Below, piece after piece: positions 41,058 to 50,492 of a DNA stretch of 64,000 nt (positions are counted from its first letter, which is position 1; each line of letters opens with the position of its first letter). This DNA comes from an uncultured Roseibium sp. (GTDB lineage Bacteria > Pseudomonadota > Alphaproteobacteria > Rhizobiales > Stappiaceae), in the NCBI RefSeq assembly GCF_963669205.1, contig NZ_OY769915.1, forward strand, positions 5,784,501 through 5,848,500. The letters run 5' to 3'. The position numbers were made by a program, and so were the translations under genes. The notes beneath the pieces are model-generated. The model ran no database searches. It was not told where the DNA came from and saw nothing but the letters and a program-made list of their open reading frames with translations.

Positions 41058-42535
41058 CAGTCCGGGCTCCCCGCGCTGATATAGGCGGTCTTGACCGTCG
41101 TGTAGAATTCCGCTGCCGCCTTGCCCTGTTCGCGCGGACCGTACGAACTGTCCCCCCGGCCGCCGAACGGGACGTGGTAATCCGTTCCGGCGGTCGGCAG
41201 ATTGACGGTCACGACCCCGGTGCGCGCGTTGCGGCGGAAGTGGTTGGCCCTGGCGAGGCTCTTGGTGACGATCCCCGATGTAAGCCCGAAATGCGTGTCG
41301 TTGACGGTCGCCAGTGCCTCGTCGTAACTGCCGACCCGGATCACGCTCGTGAGCGGCGCGAACATTTCTTCACGGTTGATGCGCATATCATTGGTCGTGT
41401 TCAAAAACACACCCGGTGACATGTAGTAGCCTTCGTGCGGGCGCTCCAGCCGCACACCGCCACAGGCGAGTTCGGCTCCCTCGGACTTGCCCAGCGCGGC
41501 GTAGTCGAGGTTCTCCTGAAGCTGCTCACCACTCACGACCGGTCCCATCCGGGTTCCCTCTTCAAGCGCGTGGCCGACGGTCATCGCCTTGGCGCCAGCC
41601 ACCAGTTTATCGGCAAAGGCATCATGCACACGCTCGTGAACGACCAGTCTCGAAGAAGCGGTGCATTTTTGCCCGGTTCCGCCAAAAGCACCGCCGAGCG
41701 CGAGGGTGACGGCAAGATCGAGATCTGCGTCATCCATGACGGCCAGGGCGTTCTTCGAGCCCATCTCCATCTGCACCTTGGTCAGGTTCCGGATGGCCGA
41801 TCCGGCGATTCCCTTTCCGACCTCAACCGACCCGGTAAACGAGATCGCATCCACCTGCGGGCTCTCCACCAGGCGCTGACCGATGGAGCGGCCGGACCCC
41901 ATGACAAGACTGAACAGGCCTTTCGGAATATCCTGCCGTTCGATGATTTCGGTCAGGGCAACGGCCGATGCGGGCGTCAGGTTCGCCGGTTTCCAGACAA
42001 CCGCATTGCCGTAGCACAGCGCCGGAGCGATCTTCCAGGAGGCCGTCGCGGTCGGGAAATTCCAGGGGGAAATGACCGCCACGACACCCACGGGCTCACG
42101 GCGCACGTCGATTTCGACCCCGTCGCGGACGCTGTCTGCATTCTCGCCGATCTGGCGCAGGCATTCGCCCGCATAATAGGTGAAGAACTGTCCGGCCCGA
42201 TAAACCTCTCCCCTGCCTTCGGCAAGGGGTTTGCCTTCCTCGCGTGAGAGCAGCCTCCCGAGTTCTTCGGCGCGGGCCATCAGCTCGGAGCCGATGTTCA
42301 TCAGCACCGCTTGCTTTCGCTCCAGACCGTAGGACGCCCATTCGGCTTGCGCGGTGCGGGCACGCTCCAGCGTGAGATCCAATTGATCCGGACCTGCCTG
42401 CGCATACAGCCCGATCAGGTCGCTCAGATCGGACGGATTCCGGTTTTCTATTTCGCTTGTGCCGGCCTGCCAGGTGCCGGCAATCAGGTTGAGGTGTGTC
42501 ACGACGGGTTCCAGGTCCAGAAAATCTGTTGTCAA
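41057..42535 (-). CDS. Aldehyde dehydrogenase (ketoglutarate-semialdehyde-like)
   Basis: A 492-aa NAD(P)-dependent ALDH with SPWNFPTATASWKIAPAL, FTGSVEVGKGIAGSA, general base Glu in QMEMGSKNA, catalytic Cys in GTGQKCTASSR, and EEMFAPLTSVI. The EMGSKN and GQKCTASSR forms are seen in alpha-ketoglutaric semialdehyde dehydrogenases, which end hydroxyproline and sugar-acid pathways. It is the first gene of the operon and 70 bases from the divergent LysR gene, so it is the likely controlled promoter. Confidence 0.9.
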   Translation of the reverse strand: MTTDFLDLEPVVTHLNLIAGTWQAGTSEIENRNPSDLSDLIGLYAQAGPDQLDLTLERARTAQAEWASYGLERKQAVLMNIGSELMARAEELGRLLSREEGKPLAEGRGEVYRAGQFFTYYAGECLRQIGENADSVRDGVEIDVRREPVGVVAVISPWNFPTATASWKIAPALCYGNAVVWKPANLTPASAVALTEIIERQDIPKGLFSLVMGSGRSIGQRLVESPQVDAISFTGSVEVGKGIAGSAIRNLTKVQMEMGSKNALAVMDDADLDLAVTLALGGAFGGTGQKCTASSRLVVHERVHDAFADKLVAGAKAMTVGHALEEGTRMGPVVSGEQLQENLDYAALGKSEGAELACGGVRLERPHEGYYMSPGVFLNTTNDMRINREEMFAPLTSVIRVGSYDEALATVNDTHFGLTSGIVTKSLARANHFRRNARTGVVTVNLPTAGTDYHVPFGGRGDSSYGPREQGKAAAEFYTTVKTAYISAGSPD

Positions 42536-42605
42536 ACAGCATGGACACTCGGACCGATATCAGTCAAACTCAATTAACTTAATCTAACTTCAGAAAAATT
42601 GAAAC

Positions 42606-43478
42606 GTGTTCATCAAGATCGAAATGCTGCGCTGTTTTTGCACCGTGGCCCAGACCGGCAGTCTCGCCGAGGCAGCCAACCGGCTCGGCCGGACCCAGTC
42701 CGCGGTGTCGATGACGCTGAAACAGCTGGAGGACCATTTGGGCAAGCGACTGTTCGAAGGCGAGCGCAAAAATCGCCTGTCTCCCCTGGGCGAGCAGGTA
42801 TTTGAGCTTTCACTCAGGCAAGTGCGCCAGTTCGAGCAGACTGTGCGCAGCATTGAAGCTGCGGCGGACGCCTCACAGGGACTGATCCGCATCGTTTCCG
42901 TTCCCTCGGTCGCGGCAATCCTGTTTCCGGCGGTACTGGAACACATGACCCGGATGTTCCCGGGCGTGAAGGTCGAACTACGGGACACGGACACGCAACA
43001 GGTGCTGGATGCGCTCGCCCAGGGCAAGGCCGATGTCGGCATCGCGTCGGGGCATCATCCGCTCAACGGTGTCACGTCAACACCGCTGTTCGAAGACAGG
43101 TTCGGTCTCGTTTGTGCCGCCGATCATCCGTTGATGACGCGCAGCGTCCCGCCACGAATTGCGGATGTCGTCGACGCCCCCTTCATCCGCAACGCCTTGT
43201 GCGATCTGATCAAGACGCCGCGTCTTGTCGAAGCGATCCGGAACACCGAAGTCACGATCCACAACACTCATTCGCTGATCACGATGGTCAGAACGGGCGC
43301 CTGGGTCACTGTGCTGCCGGAAACCGTTGCCCGTTTCATTCCAGATTCGACGGCTTTCAGGCCGATCTCGGATCTGCCCGACAAGCGTGAGGTCTATCTC
43401 CATGTCCGGGAACGGACGCGTTTCAGGGACCTGACGAAGGAATGCGCCGACTTCATTCTGGGGACCGGCCTGGCCTGA
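42606..43478 (+). CDS. LysR-family regulator divergent from the ALDH operon
   Basis: A 290-aa LysR protein: N-terminal winged helix with SLAEAANRLGRTQSAVSMTLKQL (about residues 19-41) and a periplasmic-binding-like effector domain. It starts at GTG 42606. The 70-base divergent gap to the ALDH gene contains repeated TTAACTTAATCTAACTT and a TCAGTCAAACTCAATTAA stretch, likely holding its operator. It probably activates the ALDH-dipeptidase-561aa-DUF3726-Ldh operon in response to a pathway metabolite. Confidence 0.9.
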   Translation: MFIKIEMLRCFCTVAQTGSLAEAANRLGRTQSAVSMTLKQLEDHLGKRLFEGERKNRLSPLGEQVFELSLRQVRQFEQTVRSIEAAADASQGLIRIVSVPSVAAILFPAVLEHMTRMFPGVKVELRDTDTQQVLDALAQGKADVGIASGHHPLNGVTSTPLFEDRFGLVCAADHPLMTRSVPPRIADVVDAPFIRNALCDLIKTPRLVEAIRNTEVTIHNTHSLITMVRTGAWVTVLPETVARFIPDSTAFRPISDLPDKREVYLHVRERTRFRDLTKECADFILGTGLA

Positions 43479-43491
43479 GGGGCAGACCCGT

Positions 43492-45387
43492 TTAAGCCGC
43501 TGCCACGTCGTTCAGGAAGTCCCTGATCTCGTTGCGCAGATCCTCGGTCCGTTTAACCACATGGCTGGTCCGGCTTCCCATTTCAGCGGCGGCAGAACTT
43601 GATTGCTGAGCGATCTGCTCCACCTGCGCCATGTCGCCGACGACCGACCTTGTCTGGTCCGCCGCTTCAAGAACATTGCCCTTGATTGCGTCCGTCGACT
43701 GCCGCTTGCTCTCCAGATCACCCGCAATCTGCGTAGTGCAATTCGTAACATCGCCGATATCGGCAATGATCTTCTCGATAGCGTCAACCACGCGGTCCGT
43801 GCGCTCCTGAACCAGCGCGACCTGGCCGGTAATCTGTTCCGTTGCCGAAGCTGTTTGCCCCGCAAGCGTCTTGACCTCGCCGGCAACCACTTCGAATCCC
43901 TTGCCCGCGTCGCCTGCGCGTGCCGCCTCGATGGTCGCATTGAGCGCCAGGAGGTTGGTCTGGTCCGCGATCGCGTTGATCAGTGACACGATCTCGCCGA
44001 TGGACTTCGAGATTTCCGAAAGACTTTCGATCTCGGCGTTCGCCGCAGTGGCATTCCGGTTCGCGGCTTCCGCGATGCCGGTCGCGTCCTGCGCCTGACG
44101 GCTGATCGCCGTTATGTCGTTCGCCAGCACTTCGGTCGCCTCGGCAACCGCGTCAACATTCTGCGATGCACCGGAAGACGCAGCAGCCGTATCGCGCGCG
44201 CGCTGGTCGGCGTTCTGGGCAACATCCTCAAGTGTTCCGGAAGTGTGTTTCATGTCCGCGAGCGCGTCGTTCACCTCCGACAGGAGATCAGTCATCCGGG
44301 TCCTGAAACCTTCGATGAGCGCTTCGACGCGCTCCTGGCGTTCCGCCGTGGCCTGCCCTTCGAGGCGCTGGCGTTCCTCCGTCAGCTCGATCGTCCGGTC
44401 GCGAAAATATCCGACTGCGCGGGCTATATCCGAGATCTCGGTATGGCCGTAGGCAAACGGAAGTTCATTTTCCAGCCCGTTCGAGTCGGCCAGGTTCCGG
44501 ATGCCGTTATTGAGCGCGTGGATGCAATAAAGAATCGACTTGCTGAAATGCCAGGCAACACCGAATGCGAGCAGAAAAACCACCCCGAGGGCAATCGCAA
44601 CGCCCCACATGCGCAGTTTCGATTGCCAAACCATCGTCTCCAGCCTGGACCCGAGTTCGACCGCGCTGACCTCGTGCAGACTGTCGATCGCTGCGAGGAA
44701 CTCGCCGAAACGTGCGCGCAGCGGTGACAGATCGATTTGTGTCCCGTCGGCCCCCTGGCCGACCTGTTTGGCCACACGCGCCATTTCTCCCTGGAACTTG
44801 CCGTTTGCCTGCCGGTACGCCTTCGCCGCCGCGCTGAACGGCGTATCTTCACTCGAGGTCAACGCACCCTGGTCCGCCCGTGTCGCTGCGCTGATGGTGT
44901 CCGCAAGCACCTTGAACTGGCCTGCTCCAACCAGCACCGACATGGTGTCGGCGTGCCTCAGCTTGGATTTTCCGGCGGCTCTTTCACCATTGCGCACGAG
45001 GGCGCTGGTCCGCAGCACAAGATCCGAAAGCTGACCGCCAACCAGTTCTGCAAGAAAATTGGTCTCCTGGGACCTGTTGGCGGTGACACCGGATTTTTCG
45101 CCAATACATACGTTGGCCCGGTGCGCCTGATACAGTCTTCCGGCAGGTTTGTCCGCCGGCTCTTCGGGTGCACATTCCGGGTAAGCGGCGAGAACACTGG
45201 GCGGCAAGCCCTCGGAATCCCGAATGACAGCCTCGTTCCACAATGTCTGCAGTGCAGGCAGGCTTGCGAGCTTGGCACCGTCCCGCGCCAGGTCCTTGTA
45301 GGCTGACAGGATGATCCAGCCGGCGCATGAAACGATCGGCACCGTCAACACAACTACCAGAAGAAAAAGCCGCTTGCGGATGGTCAA
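43492..45387 (-). CDS. Methyl-accepting chemotaxis protein
   Basis: A 631-aa receptor: N-terminal membrane helix (about 7-28), a periplasmic helical sensor domain of about 220 residues with several cysteines, a second membrane helix (about 256-275), a HAMP-like region, and the signalling tip IADQTNLLALNATIEAARAG at about 478-497. It would signal to CheA in the cytoplasm. The start is TTG 45387 with GGGAG upstream. It converges on the LysR gene with 13 bases between stops. Confidence 0.92.
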   Translation of the reverse strand: MTIRKRLFLLVVVLTVPIVSCAGWIILSAYKDLARDGAKLASLPALQTLWNEAVIRDSEGLPPSVLAAYPECAPEEPADKPAGRLYQAHRANVCIGEKSGVTANRSQETNFLAELVGGQLSDLVLRTSALVRNGERAAGKSKLRHADTMSVLVGAGQFKVLADTISAATRADQGALTSSEDTPFSAAAKAYRQANGKFQGEMARVAKQVGQGADGTQIDLSPLRARFGEFLAAIDSLHEVSAVELGSRLETMVWQSKLRMWGVAIALGVVFLLAFGVAWHFSKSILYCIHALNNGIRNLADSNGLENELPFAYGHTEISDIARAVGYFRDRTIELTEERQRLEGQATAERQERVEALIEGFRTRMTDLLSEVNDALADMKHTSGTLEDVAQNADQRARDTAAASSGASQNVDAVAEATEVLANDITAISRQAQDATGIAEAANRNATAANAEIESLSEISKSIGEIVSLINAIADQTNLLALNATIEAARAGDAGKGFEVVAGEVKTLAGQTASATEQITGQVALVQERTDRVVDAIEKIIADIGDVTNCTTQIAGDLESKRQSTDAIKGNVLEAADQTRSVVGDMAQVEQIAQQSSSAAAEMGSRTSHVVKRTEDLRNEIRDFLNDVAAA

Positions 45388-45899
45388 AGGAGGTCTCCCG
45401 AATCGCGCTGGAACGCATTGAGAGAAAACCTAGTCCGAAATTACCAATAAATTCGAAACGGCAAAGAGGGCGCCAAGAACAGGCGCGGAGACAGACCCAG
45501 AGTCCTTCCCCGCCCTCGCTGGCCCTCAGGGTTGAGACCATCTACCCATGCCGTCCCGGACCTGATCCGGGACCAGAGAAACATCTGGCAGAAGGCCCCG
45601 GCTCAAGGCCGGGGCGGCACTCTGGATCACCGCTCACGTCCGCCGCAATGAGGGATCTGCATCACGCATTTCACCAGCCGCAAGCCCAGTCACCTCTCCT
45701 CGTGGGAGAGGTCGGCCTGAAGGGCCGGGTGAGGGATCAGAGCTATCAGCCCTCCTTAGACGTTCCCCCCTCACTCTAACCCTCTCCCCGTGAGAGAGGG
45801 AAACCGGGGCAGCGGGGAGACTGCCCGCGCGGCTACGCAACCCTTGAGATGAAGATGAGCTATCGACACGTTTCGAAAGGCGGCTCGTGCCTGCGGTAC
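45388..45899. repeat. Intergenic region of palindromic repeats
   Basis: Several hairpins lie one after another: TCCCGGA-N5-TCCGGGA (45554-45572), GCCCCGGC-N5-GCCGGGGC (45595-45615), CTCTCC...GGAGAG (45694-45710) and CCCTCTCCCCGTGAGAGAGGG near 45780-45800. The last two share the motif at 23098. No credible gene is present in these 500 bases. Confidence 0.65.
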
Positions 45900-45930
45900 A
45901 AAAAAACCCGGCTGCCGCTGCAGCCGGGTT
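45900..45930 (-). terminator. Intrinsic terminator of the phytase-like gene
   Basis: On the minus strand a perfect 11-bp stem (AACCCGGCTGC/GCAGCCGGGTT, 4-base loop) is followed by seven T residues, 30 bases after the stop codon. Confidence 0.9.
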
Positions 45931-45959
45931 CATCACGGAAGGACCGGAAAAGTCCTGAC

Positions 45960-48179
45960 CTAGTTCAATCGCGATGCCGGGCCGAGGTTGAAGAGCTGCG
46001 TTTCGCCAGGAGCATCATCGACGCCATCATTGTCCGTCACCAGGATCAGGTGACCGTCGGCGGTGATGGCGAGGCCCTCCGGCTTGTCGAGGATCCAGCC
46101 CTTGCCTTCAGCCATCGCCGGCAGAATGTCCATCGCGTAGCGCTTCTTCAGCACCGACAGGGTTTCACCGTGTGCGGCCGGAACGACATCCTTCAGGGAG
46201 ATCACAGTGATCTGTTTGATCGCCGCATCTTCGCCACCCTTGTTGTCCCGTTCCAGAACGGCGAAGTCACCGCCGCCCATGGAGACGATTTCCGAAAGGC
46301 CGACCCAGCCGCCTGCCGCGCTCCTCGGTGCATCGAGCGGGTAGTGGACGAAGCCCCAGGAGGTGTCTGCAGGATTGTAGATCCCGATCTTGGTGTGCCC
46401 CTTCGGATCGTCGTTCCATTCCCGCTGAACGGCGACAGCAACAAGGGTCTGACCGTTCATCTCGAACTCGGCCACGCCTTCGAACGAGAACCGTTTCGCC
46501 TGGTCGATGAGGCTTTGCGGCAGGGTGACCTGCTCCTGGATCGCACCATCGGTACCGACCTTGAGAAGGAGATGCTCGCGCTCGTTTTTCGGATGGCCTT
46601 CAGAGGCAAGCCAGAAACCGCCGTCCCTGGCAACCGAGATGCCTTCCAGGTCCAGCTTTTCCTGGTCGAAACCGGTGACGGTCACGTAGGACGTGATCTG
46701 CGCCGGCCTGGACGAGATGTCCAGCGAATAGATCCGGGCATCGTCGTAGAAGCTGTCGCTGACCGCGTAGAGCTTATTGGCGTCCGACGGATCTGCGGCA
46801 AGTGCGGAGATCGCACCCCAGCCGATCGGTGCGCCCTTTTCCGGATCGACGCTTGAAACGACGGACGGATAGGAAGGCGCATCGGCACCGAATTTGTAGA
46901 GCGACAGATGCGAGCGGACATTGTCCTCCGCGCTGTCGACTTCATTGGCAACGACGAACAGGTCCCGGTTCGGGATCGCCAGCAGGCCTTCCGGGCCGAC
47001 ATGGGTCGGCAGGAACTGGACGAACTCCGGTTCGCCGCCGGTATCCTTGTAGACCGCAACAAAATTGCCGCGCTCGGAGTTGACGAAGATCAGCCTGTCG
47101 CCACCGAACGTGCCGACGACAACGCCTTCCGGCTCGGTGCCTTTCTTGGTTGCGCGCTTGGCCGGATAGTGGCCGTGCGACATGCCAAGATGTTCCATCT
47201 GGTTGCCGCTGTCGAACAGGACGTCGCCGTTGGTGTTCCAGATCGTGAAGCCGCGAGAACCGCCTTCATAGTCGCCCTCATTGGCAGTGACAAAACGCTC
47301 GTTGTCGATCCAGGCGACCGCATCCGGTTCGCGTACGACATTCTCGTTGTTGCCGGACGCGTCGCTCATGCGTGCCTTCGAAACCGGGATGTTCTCCGCA
47401 GACGCTGCACCGGCGGAGAAGTTGGCAACGACATCGCCGGATGCAAGGTCGACGATGGCGATGTGATTATTTTCCTGCAGCGTGACGACGGCCTGGTTCG
47501 CAGAGTTGATGGAAACGAACTCCGGCTCCGGATCGGTCGGAGCAACCTCGGCAAGGCCCGTCAGATCAACGATGCGGACAGCATCGCAGTTCGTCGGTGC
47601 GCCATTCTCGTCCAGATCGAAGATTGCCAGATGACCAGCCGGCATTTGCGGAATGACACCGTCGTTGAGATCCTCGTCGCGCTCGTTTTCGATCGCGATC
47701 GCCACGAATTTGCCATCCGGCGAAATGGCAACGCTGTCCGGCTGGCCCTTGGCATCGCATGTTGCCTTGATGCCCATGCCGTCGAGCGCGATCACGGCCA
47801 GATGACCGGCCGGATTCACATAGTCCTCGCTGGTGTTGACGCCTGCGTAGGCGGCTTTCTCACCGACGGCAACGGATGTCGGCTCACCGCCCAGATCGAC
47901 CCGTGCCATGGGCTGAATGTTCAAAGGGTTGGCAGCATTGACGAACACGATCGCATCGCCCGGGCTGTCGGTGAAAGCCAGCGTGCGGCCGTCCTTGGAC
48001 GCATGGATGATCTCCGCGACGGTCTCTGTCGCCTTGTCGGCGCCGTCCGGCAGGGTCTTGTAGACCGGATAGGTGTTGATCCGTTCGAAGTAATCCGCCT
48101 GCGCTGCCGACACGGTCCCAAGACCGGTCATGACGGCAAGACTGACGCCCTTCAGGAAACGTCCGCGAGGGTCTGACAT
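45960..48179 (-). CDS. Secreted esterase-like/phytase-like beta-propeller protein
   Basis: A 739-aa exported protein with an N-terminal twin-Arg-free signal (RGRFLKGVSLAVMTGLGTVSA, cleavage near AQA) and a long beta-propeller. The first half has repeating strands (LAVIALDG, VAISPDGKFVAIA). The second half matches the esterase-like activity of phytase family: DLEGISVARDGGFWLASEG, RFSFEGVAEF, KPEGLAITADGHLILVTDNDG. Such proteins release phosphate from organic phosphates. A Pho box lies 65 bases upstream, fitting phosphate-starvation control. GGGAG precedes the ATG. A strong terminator follows. Confidence 0.85.
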   Translation of the reverse strand: MSDPRGRFLKGVSLAVMTGLGTVSAAQADYFERINTYPVYKTLPDGADKATETVAEIIHASKDGRTLAFTDSPGDAIVFVNAANPLNIQPMARVDLGGEPTSVAVGEKAAYAGVNTSEDYVNPAGHLAVIALDGMGIKATCDAKGQPDSVAISPDGKFVAIAIENERDEDLNDGVIPQMPAGHLAIFDLDENGAPTNCDAVRIVDLTGLAEVAPTDPEPEFVSINSANQAVVTLQENNHIAIVDLASGDVVANFSAGAASAENIPVSKARMSDASGNNENVVREPDAVAWIDNERFVTANEGDYEGGSRGFTIWNTNGDVLFDSGNQMEHLGMSHGHYPAKRATKKGTEPEGVVVGTFGGDRLIFVNSERGNFVAVYKDTGGEPEFVQFLPTHVGPEGLLAIPNRDLFVVANEVDSAEDNVRSHLSLYKFGADAPSYPSVVSSVDPEKGAPIGWGAISALAADPSDANKLYAVSDSFYDDARIYSLDISSRPAQITSYVTVTGFDQEKLDLEGISVARDGGFWLASEGHPKNEREHLLLKVGTDGAIQEQVTLPQSLIDQAKRFSFEGVAEFEMNGQTLVAVAVQREWNDDPKGHTKIGIYNPADTSWGFVHYPLDAPRSAAGGWVGLSEIVSMGGGDFAVLERDNKGGEDAAIKQITVISLKDVVPAAHGETLSVLKKRYAMDILPAMAEGKGWILDKPEGLAITADGHLILVTDNDGVDDAPGETQLFNLGPASRLN

Positions 48180-48243
48180 TGCACTAGCTCCCAGTTATTT
48201 TGGATTGAGATGCGCGCAAGCTATTTGGCGACATTACAGAAAC

Positions 48244-48272
48244 GGTGACAGTTGCATGAAGGTTCGATGACA
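48244..48272 (-). promoter_or_regulatory. Pho box (three half-sites) of the phytase-like gene
   Basis: On the minus strand TGTCATC, CTTCATG and TGTCACC recur exactly every 11 bases (48272-48266, 48261-48255, 48250-48244), the spacing of PhoB-binding direct repeats (consensus CTGTCAT). A -10-like TGTAAT follows downstream. The gene it precedes encodes a phosphate-releasing protein, which supports the call. Confidence 0.7.
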
Positions 48273-48409
48273 CGCACACGAATAAATTATGCGCGCGGTT
48301 GAGTGCCTTCGCGTCAGAATTAACTGGACAAGACCCGACAATTCTCCCACGTTGCATCACGCAAAATTTCTTGCGCCGATTGCGCGCATCTCAATCTCGG
48401 ATAACTCAC

Positions 48410-49609
48410 ATGCAGATCGGATTCGTCCGTGCCGCCCTTGTTCTGGGGCTGCTGGCAGCCGTCGGCCCGTTCGCCATAGACCTCTACCTTCCCGCAACGC
48501 CGCAGATCGTCAGCGATCTCGGGACGGACGACGCGGGCGCTCACATGACGTTCACCGTCTATTTCATCGCCTTCGGCCTGGCGCAGCTCATCTACGGCCC
48601 GATCGCGGACTGGACAGGCCGCAGACCGCCGATCTTTGTCGGGCTGACGATCTTCATCGCCGGATCGATCATCTGCGCGATGGCAACCGACATCTCCATG
48701 CTCACACTTGGGCGTTTCGTACAGGCCCTCGGAGCGGCAGCTCCGATGGTGATCGTGCGCGCCGTCGTGCGGGACCTGCATACGGGAACAGAAGCAACCA
48801 GGCTGATGGCGCTGGTGATGCTGGTGATCAGCATCTCCCCGCTCCTGGCCCCCCTGACCGGAAGCATGATCATCTCCGTGGCAAGCTGGCGCATGATCTT
48901 CGGTGCACTCGGCCTGATCGCGCTGGCCGCCATGATCTTTACCGCCTTGCGCCTTCCCGAGACGCTGCCAGAGGACAGGCGCGTTCCCGTCAACCCCGCG
49001 GCGCTCCTGCGCAGTTCCATCTTTCTGTTGAAAGACGCCAGGTTCATGGGACTAACGATGATCGGCGGCTTCGCGCTGGCGAGCTTCTTCGTCTTCATCG
49101 CCTCCGCGCCGCTCGTCTACATGACGCAATATGCCCTGTCCCCGACAGAGTTCTCGCTCGTCTTCGCTGTCAACGCGATTGGCTTCTTCGCTGCATCCCA
49201 GTTTGCCGCCGGCCTTGGCCAGAAATACGGAATGGGCCGCGTCGCATTCTGGGCGGTCTGCGGGTTCGCGCTCGCAACATCGTCCCTCTTCATGCTTGTC
49301 TGGCTGGGCTTCGATGACCTGCCGGTGTTGATGGCAATGTTCTTCCTCGGAAACTCCTGCCTCGGTCTCGTCATCGCGCCGACGATGGTCATGGCGCTCG
49401 AAGAACACGGCGAGCATGCGGGCATGGCGTCGTCCCTCGGCGGGACGTTCCAGATGGTTGCCGGCGGGTTGATGATCCTGATCTGCAGCCCGTTCTTCGA
49501 CCGGACGGCATTGCCCCTTGTCGGTGCGGTCGCAGCCTGCGCCCTTATCGCCTTCGTTCTGGCAGTGCTCACGCTCCGTCCGCAACCGGAAGCAAAGGCA
49601 CCCGCCTGA
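48410..49609 (+). CDS. Bcr/CflA-family drug exporter (MFS)
   Basis: A 399-aa transporter with 12 membrane segments. LLAAVGPFAIDLYLPATPQI is the Bcr/CflA start, and GPIADWTGRRPPIFVG the loop-2/3 MFS motif. Members export bicyclomycin, chloramphenicol, sulphonamides or peptides. The start is ATG 48410; the frame is open 37 codons further into the divergent region but that part is not protein-like. It is divergent from the phytase-like gene. Confidence 0.9.
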   Translation: MQIGFVRAALVLGLLAAVGPFAIDLYLPATPQIVSDLGTDDAGAHMTFTVYFIAFGLAQLIYGPIADWTGRRPPIFVGLTIFIAGSIICAMATDISMLTLGRFVQALGAAAPMVIVRAVVRDLHTGTEATRLMALVMLVISISPLLAPLTGSMIISVASWRMIFGALGLIALAAMIFTALRLPETLPEDRRVPVNPAALLRSSIFLLKDARFMGLTMIGGFALASFFVFIASAPLVYMTQYALSPTEFSLVFAVNAIGFFAASQFAAGLGQKYGMGRVAFWAVCGFALATSSLFMLVWLGFDDLPVLMAMFFLGNSCLGLVIAPTMVMALEEHGEHAGMASSLGGTFQMVAGGLMILICSPFFDRTALPLVGAVAACALIAFVLAVLTLRPQPEAKAPA

Positions 49610-49617
49610 TGAAATAA

Positions 49618-50121
49618 TCAGGCCGGCGCCTTGCTGCCGATTTCGTCGAGCCGTTCCTGCAGTGACAGCTTGTCGAGCGACGATAGCGGCAGGTTGATGA
49701 AGATCGAGATGCGATTGTTCAGCATGCGGAACGTGTCGCTGAACGCCAGCCGCTTTTCGGATTCGTTGCCATTCACGGAAGCCGGATCGGGAACACCCCA
49801 ATGCGCGGACATCAGCTGTCCGGGCCAGACTGGGCAGGTTTCCCTAGCTGCATTGTCACAGACGGTGAAGACGAAATCCATGACCGGCGCAGCCAGGTCG
49901 GCGAACTCGGACCAGTCCTTTGACCTGAAATCCTCGGTCTTGAAGTTCAGCTTTTTCAAAAGCGCCAGTGCTTCCGGGTGAACATGCCCGGCAGGGTGCG
50001 AGCCGGCTGAATACGCCTTGAAACGGCCGCGTCCGTCCCGGTTCAGGATCGCCTCCGCAATGATCGAACGCGCCGAATTGCCGGTGCAGAGGAACAGGAC
50101 ATTGTAGGTTTCGCTGGACAT
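49618..50121 (-). CDS. arsC: Arsenate reductase, low-molecular-weight phosphatase type
   Basis: A 167-aa protein of the thioredoxin-coupled ArsC/LMW-PTP group: P-loop FLCTGNSARS with the nucleophile Cys at about residue 11, a distal CDNAARETCPVWPG region holding the further redox cysteines (about 87 and 94), and DPASVNGNE. It reduces arsenate to arsenite. The gene follows arsR with 22 bases between and is probably co-transcribed. No arsenite pump is next to it, so efflux must be encoded elsewhere or by the Bcr/CflA-type exporter (speculative). Confidence 0.92.
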   Translation of the reverse strand: MSSETYNVLFLCTGNSARSIIAEAILNRDGRGRFKAYSAGSHPAGHVHPEALALLKKLNFKTEDFRSKDWSEFADLAAPVMDFVFTVCDNAARETCPVWPGQLMSAHWGVPDPASVNGNESEKRLAFSDTFRMLNNRISIFINLPLSSLDKLSLQERLDEIGSKAPA

Positions 50122-50143
50122 CAAAATCTCCCGAAATACGCGA

Positions 50144-50476
50144 TTACTTCCGGCACACGACCGTTTCCATCACCTGGGCACACAGTTCGGGGTGGCCGCC
50201 GCAACAATCGGCCATGAGGAAAGTCAGCAGATCCTTCGTTCCTTCCAGATCCGCAAAATAACGGATCGAACGCCCGTCGCGTTCGTTTCGAACCAGCCCG
50301 GCCTGAAGGAGGATGGACAGATTGGTCGACATGGTGTTCTGGCGAACACCAAGGACTTCTCCGACGTCCCCCGCACTCATGCCCTCCGGACCTGCTTTGA
50401 TCAGGAGCCGGAACACATCAAGGCGGGTTTTCTGACTCAGCGCACCAAACGCGCCCAATGCATCATTTATATCCAT
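50144..50476 (-). CDS. arsR: ArsR/SmtB-family repressor
   Basis: A 110-aa winged-helix regulator: SQKTRLDVFRLLIKAGPEGM, recognition helix VRQNTMSTNLSILLQAG (about residues 45-60), and a C-terminal CCGGHPELC at about 90-98, with a further C near the end. The cysteine pair near the C-terminus rather than in the recognition helix is a plausible As(III) site. It is transcribed just before arsC; a palindrome overlaps its start region. Confidence 0.92.
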   Translation of the reverse strand: MDINDALGAFGALSQKTRLDVFRLLIKAGPEGMSAGDVGEVLGVRQNTMSTNLSILLQAGLVRNERDGRSIRYFADLEGTKDLLTFLMADCCGGHPELCAQVMETVVCRK

Positions 50477-50480
50477 AATT

Positions 50481-50492
50481 CATGATATCTTG
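50481..50492. promoter_or_regulatory. Likely ArsR operator
   Basis: The near-palindrome CATGATATCTTG (10 of 12 bases symmetric) lies 5 bases upstream of the arsR start codon, where an autorepressor would block transcription. Confidence 0.45.

Noticed and set aside
45550..45800. Series of palindromes as a CRISPR array
   Set aside because: Units differ in sequence and spacing; no repeat-spacer regularity and no cas genes.
46908..48176. A 422-codon plus-strand frame opposite the phytase-like gene
   Set aside because: Opposite strand of a gene with signal peptide, propeller, terminator and Pho box; no domain of its own.
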